A stretch of DNA of 64,000 nucleotides, taken from assembly GCF_030867095.1 (NCBI RefSeq), contig NC_081827.1, positions 24,433,001 to 24,497,000 of the forward strand, in the 5' to 3' direction. This DNA comes from Alligator mississippiensis (lineage: Eukaryota; Chordata; Crocodylia; Alligatoridae). The notes below the pieces were generated by a model. That model did no database searches and had not been told where the DNA came from. It was given only the letters and a program-made list of their open reading frames with translations. Each line of letters starts with the position of its first letter. Positions within the stretch are counted from its first letter, which is position 1. Position numbers and translations under genes: made by a program. Of the stretch, positions 60,501-64,000 are shown piece after piece.

Positions 60501-62012
60501 GCACTGCTGTACAAGACAGTCTTCTACAGTTGTTCACCACCAACTACTTCTCTACCTCTAGTTTTGGCTTTCTACCCTATCACGAAATCTACACTCTGTT
60601 TTAGATCCTGCCTTCTTTTACCAGCCAAATAACCTGCTTCTAGGTCTCTGTTTTTACCGCCTCCCCCATCTCTCCAAAACACTGTTCCTTCACCATAAAC
60701 CCTCCTGTTGTCTCTCTGTCTCCTTGATCTCCCCTGTCTTTTTGTTCCACTTTGTTGTTGTTTTGTTCCGTGTTTATACAGAGCCTAGCACAGCAGGATT
60801 GGGGCTTCTAGATGCTATAACAACAATCATGGCTTTCTAATTTCTAATAGAACCCAGACTCCGGACAATCTCCCCTCGCAGCAAGGAAATTGCTACTTCT
60901 GTAGGCACCAGCAAGGTTGGCCTGCAGCCCTAGGCTTTTCCAGTGTTACATGTCCCATCAGCATCAACAGGATTGTAGTAATGGGGTAAGCAGGGGACTG
61001 TTTTTCCCATCCTGTGAGATATTGAGAGGTTTCTTCTATCCCAAATTGAAACAGGACATTTATTTACTTTTTTTTTTATTTATTTACAAGCCCAGAGTTG
61101 GGACAGAAAAAACATGTTTTTAGTCAATGATTTTAACAATTCAGAAAGATGTTGTTATAAAGTTGTACTATCATTCACTTACATTCCGCAATTGCAAGTC
61201 ATTTCAAACTGGGAAATGCAGGAGGTCTCTAAGCGTTTTGGGATTTTGAAAAACTTTGTCAAGAATTTTTGTTTTGAGGTAAGAATCCCGGGCCGGGCCG
61301 TGCTCATCTGCGTCTAGAACATTCCCTGGAACACTGGGCTGGGTCAGAAGCAGGGTTCCAAAGTGACTGCATTAAAGGCAAGCAGAGACGTGCTGTTCAG
61401 CCGAGTTCACTCGGCCAGCTATGGGTAACAGAAAGCAGCTAAAGAAACTGATACCTTAGATCAAGTCAGCTGATGCTCTGTTGGCAGAGGGAGGACACAA
61501 GAGGTCAGGATCTCTAACCACAACTGACTTTTCCCCTTTAAGTAGTCTATTACTAGGCACAGCAGCTTTCCAGTTTATTTCAGGTGGTATGTGGCAATCT
61601 CAATACACCACCATAAGTACCTGCATTACCTACTCTATCTTATCATTTTAAGTGGAATGGGAAACAGGTGCTGTGCACATCAGGTGCAGGATAAGAGGTG
61701 CGATTCTGGAGCAGTTTTCAACAAAAGGAAGGTTGCTTTAATTTGATCTCTGCTTACTTGAAACAACTTTGTAAAATAGGAAACTATGTTTTTTGGCTTT
61801 ACAGCAATTGGCAATATTTCACGCTTAATAAGACCTACAATCCTGCTAAATCCCTGCCAACACACTTCTAAGCAAACAGATCACCTAAAAACATTGTATG
61901 TGTCTTCTCTTACCTTTCGTTATGCAGGTAAAATAGTCATTGTCACCTTCACCAATCTGCTCCCCTGCAGCTTTCCGCTTGTCAGGATGATGCTTCAAAA
62001 CCATGGCTTTAT
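45528..62012 (-). CDS. DNAJC2: DnaJ homolog C2 (zuotin/MPP11), exons 4-17; 5' end off-window
   Basis: Ribosome-associated J-protein that partners HSPA14 in the RAC complex, with SANT domains used in chromatin (ZRF1). Exons, 5' to 3' on minus: 61914-62012, 58868-59009, 57492-57572, 55972-56037, 54364-54455, 54140-54261, 53181-53330, 52617-52705, 52461-52530, 49440-49624, 48319-48419, 47184-47291, 46533-46687, 45528-45602. They sum to 1535 nt, about 511 residues of roughly 621; the numbering assumes three earlier exons, as in human. The first exon holds the HPD motif (KHHPDKRK), so the J-domain start is missing. Exons 8-10 are a Lys/Glu-rich zuotin helix. SANT1 ([18 protein letters not shown]) spans exons 13-14; SANT2 ([18 protein letters not shown]) is exon 16. 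All phases join. Its partner gene PMPCB is convergent. Confidence 0.96.
46085..46330 (+). mobile_element. CR1-related 3' fragment in DNAJC2 intron 16
   Basis: TGGAATAAACTCCCTCC, CTGGAGGTTTGCAAGAGAAG and GGTGCCTTCCAGCCCCTAAC follow CR1 3'-end order. Confidence 0.65.
48680..48745 (+). repeat. MIR-like SINE remnant
   Basis: GGTTGAGGTGCTTCTCAGAG then GGTTTGAATCCC, a degenerate tRNA-like head. Confidence 0.3.
50326..50769. mobile_element. hAT element in DNAJC2 intron
   Basis: Ends CAGGGGCAGGCAATTATAG and ATATTTTGCCCACCCCAG are inverted. Flanks CCTTAAAC and CCTTAGTG match at five of eight positions. Confidence 0.55.
50925..50990 (+). repeat. MIR-like SINE remnant
   Basis: AGTGGTTAGACCACTTACCC and GTTCAAATCC resemble tRNA A and B boxes of a SINE. 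Confidence 0.4.
51041..51331. mobile_element. hAT MITE with perfect TTATAGGG duplication
   Basis: Ends CAGTGGCTCTCAACC and GATTGAGAATCACTG are inverted; TTATAGGG occurs at 51033-51040 and 51332-51339. Confidence 0.92.
51365..51435 (+). repeat. MIR-like SINE remnant
   Basis: GCAGTGGTTAGGACACTCAC then GATTTGGGCTTCTG, MIR-like order. Confidence 0.4.
55150..55370 (+). mobile_element. Old CR1/L3-like LINE 3' remnant
   Basis: ATAACCTGACAAAGGAAATG, then CAAAACTGGATGCTTTTC, resembles the degenerate 3' coding end of CR1/L3 LINEs. Confidence 0.5.
56658..56897. mobile_element. hAT MITE with perfect CTCTATGG duplication
   Basis: CTCTATGG occurs at 56650-56657 and 56898-56905. The left end (GAAAGGTTGGCAAC) is decayed from CAGGGGTTGGCAAC; the right end is ATGATGACCCCTG. 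Confidence 0.8.
57891..58113. mobile_element. hAT MITE in DNAJC2 intron 5
   Basis: Ends CAAGGACTGCCAACC and GGTTGATTCCCACTG are inverted. Flanks CTATAGAT and CTGTAGGT differ by two transitions. Confidence 0.8.
60208..60506. mobile_element. hAT MITE in DNAJC2 intron 4
   Basis: Ends CAGTGTTTCTCACCTC and GGTTGAGAAGCACTG are inverted. Flanks TTGTAGAG and CTGTACAA match at five of eight. Confidence 0.7.
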
Positions 62013-62255
62013 CTAGCAAGCAAAGTGCAGAAACATTATCCCTACCACCAGCACTTGATCATTTAAAAAAACAAACCCCAAAGGAGTGCAGGAATTCTCA
62101 TCTGCATTTTTAAAATTAGACTTTTTTGGAAGGAAACAGAAAATAAGCAAATGAATTGTTGGGAATATGATAATATTAATGAAAATTAGAATCCCTGTAA
62201 GCTAAAACTTTGTTGTGTACCTTATTCTGGGATCCAAATAATCGTAACTATAGAC

Positions 62256-63322
62256 CAGTGATTCTCAACCAGAGTGCCAAAGCACCTTGGAGAGCCGGCA
62301 GATCCTTTGAAGGGTGACATGAGGTGTGAGGAGATAAGCAGATAAGTGCAAGCTCAGACTTGTTCCTGTCTGAACGATCTCTTACCCCCACTGTCTGGCC
62401 CCCTCTGCAAAGAAGTGAGCACTATAACCTAGAGTCAAAGAATCATAGAGAATTAAGGTTGGAAGGCACCTCAGGAGGTCATCTAGTCCACCCCGCTGCT
62501 CAAAGCAGGACCATTCCCAACTAGATCTTTCCAGTCAAGGCTTTTTCTACCAGACCTTAAAAAACTCTAAGGATGGACATTCCACAACCTCTCTGGATAA
62601 CCTGTTCCAACGTTTCACTATTCTCACCTAGTGAGAAGGTTTTTACTAATATCTAACCTAAACTTTCCTTGCTGCAACTTGAAATCACTGGTCCTTGTTC
62701 TGTTACCTGCCACTACTGAGAACAGTCTAGCTCCATCCTCTTGGGAACCCCTTCAGGAGTTGAAGGCTGTTATTAAATCCCCCTCAGTCTTTTCTCCAGG
62801 CTAAATAAGCCTAGTTCCCTCTGCCTCTCTTCATAAGTCCCACTCCCCCTTATCATTTTTGTTGCCTTCACTACAATTTGTCTACATCCTTTCTGTAGTT
62901 TGGGGGGGGGAAGGGAGGGGGGGGCAAAATTGGACAAAGTACTCCAGATGTGGCCTCACTAGTGCTGAACAGAGGGGAAGAATCACTTCCCTCAATCTGC
63001 TGACAATGCTCCTAATAATGCAGCCCAGTATGCTGTTAGCCTTGTTGGCAACAAGAGCATACTGTTGGCTCATATTCAGCTTCTTGTCCACTGTGATCCC
63101 CAGGTCCTTTTCTGCAGAGCTGCTGCCTAGCCAGTTGATCCCAAGCCTGTAGCAGTGCACGGAGACTTAGTTTCATCCTAAATGGAAGACTTTGCATTTG
63201 TCCTTTTTGAACCTCATGAGATTTCGTGTTTGAAATTTTTGAAATTTCAAACAATTTCAATGCCAGTCAATTCATAAAAGGTATGGAAGGGTGCCACGAG
63301 TCCAGAAAGATGAGAACCACTG
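62256..63322. mobile_element. hAT element split by a CR1
   Basis: Ends CAGTGATTCTCAACC and GATGAGAACCACTG are inverted; CTATAGAC (62248-62255) and CTACAGAC (63323-63330) match at seven of eight. The hAT parts are about 62256-62437 and 63217-63322. Confidence 0.85.
62438..63216 (-). mobile_element. CR1 LINE fragment inside the hAT element
   Basis: Plus strand AATCATAGAGAATTAAGGTT through the CTCAGGAGGTCATCTAGTCC block is a CR1 3' end. Minus-strand reading shows SSAEKDLGITVDKKLNMS and LRPHLEY-like coding remnants. Boundaries are approximate. Confidence 0.85.
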
Positions 63323-63377
63323 CTACAGACTCTCTTTATAATCCACTAGAATTATCTGCAGCTCCTTTGGGACTTGG

Positions 63378-63533
63378 GGCCCCTCCAGACTTGCACGTAA
63401 AGACATGATGGGATCTGATGCATGATCCAAAGAATTATGCTTCCTACCATGCTACATGTTCACAGCAGGAGGCATGACTGTGGGTTCATGCATCAGATCC
63501 CATCATGCCTTTACATACAAGTCTGGAGGGGCC
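63378..63533. repeat. Long inverted repeat (foldback MITE)
   Basis: GGCCCCTCCAGACTTG at the left pairs with CAAGTCTGGAGGGGCC at the right. Arms continue through GATGGGATCTGATGCATGA and its complement, to a loop near 63450-63460. Confidence 0.8.
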
Positions 63534-64000
63534 AGACTAGGGGGAAACCGGGATCACAATCCTGGGCTTGCTCTGGACTGGTAAGTAGCAAGCTCCTGCA
63601 GCTGGGAGCTCCCTCAGCTGACCCCATGCACCACCATGCACCCCCACAGCTGGGAGTCCCTTGAGCTGATGAGTCTTCAGTCATACGGGCTCACCTGGCC
63701 ACACATTCAGTTAGGAACCATCCACAAAGTTATTACACATTTTTTGTGGAATAAATTTTGACTTATTCCTTATTTTATCATGCCATTAACTAATTCAAAT
63801 GTGGCTAGGCTACAACTTAAGATGCGATTAACTGGTCAATAAAGTCCTAAGCACAACATGTGGCAGGGGCCATAGTCTAAGATTCCAGCTCACCGAGAAA
63901 CTTCAATCTTGCAACAAACTCTTTAAAGGTGCAGGATGTGTATGGAACAACTTGCAGGATAGGATCTTACTGGCCATTGGGAGAATACTACAAAGGTGAT
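63534..64000. other. DNAJC2 intron sequence, nothing recognised
   Basis: No exon encoding the start of the J domain is seen before the window ends; the remaining 5' exons must lie to the right. Confidence 0.6.

Overview
The window is vertebrate nuclear DNA, most likely from a crocodilian. The evidence is a CR1 LINE 3' end of the type I associate with alligators and crocodiles (38981-40145), many hAT, SINE and Helitron insertions with readable target-site duplications, and the conserved convergent gene pair PMPCB (+) and DNAJC2 (-). The species assignment is inference. No prokaryotic genes, CRISPR arrays or operons are present.

Region 1 (1-8200) is a nested retroviral locus. The outer element is a decayed gammaretrovirus-like provirus: RNase H-integrase, then env, then a short 3' LTR; its 5' part is off-window. 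A second, unrelated LTR element (2526-6463) is inserted in its env. That element has two LTRs of about 790 bp, an AACCT target duplication, a primer-binding site matching tRNA-Ser, one long uninterrupted Gag-like ORF, a small membrane-protein ORF, and no pol. A 215-bp SINE-like insertion with a 15-bp duplication follows env.

Region 2 (8200-32250) has no recognisable host gene. It holds a 3.4-kb hAT element with a perfect 8-bp duplication, two Helitrons, a solo LTR carrying a 47-bp minisatellite, SINE copies with 15-bp duplications, CR1 remnants, palindromes, GC-rich repeat blocks and a run of AT-rich single-copy-looking sequence.

Region 3 (32300-45140) is the complete 13-exon PMPCB gene (488 aa), the catalytic beta subunit of the mitochondrial processing peptidase. 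It has a CpG-rich promoter with NRF-1-like and ETS/GABP-like sites. Intron 1 carries a tandem array of ZNF143-type motifs and an inverted copy of the intron 3/exon 4 junction. An antisense CR1 runs into the exon 6 splice acceptor.

Region 4 (45490-64000) is DNAJC2 (zuotin/MPP11) on the minus strand, tail-to-tail with PMPCB. Fourteen exons are in the window, from the HPD part of the J domain to the stop codon; the first exons lie beyond the right edge. Its introns contain several hAT elements with 8-bp duplications, one of them split by a CR1.
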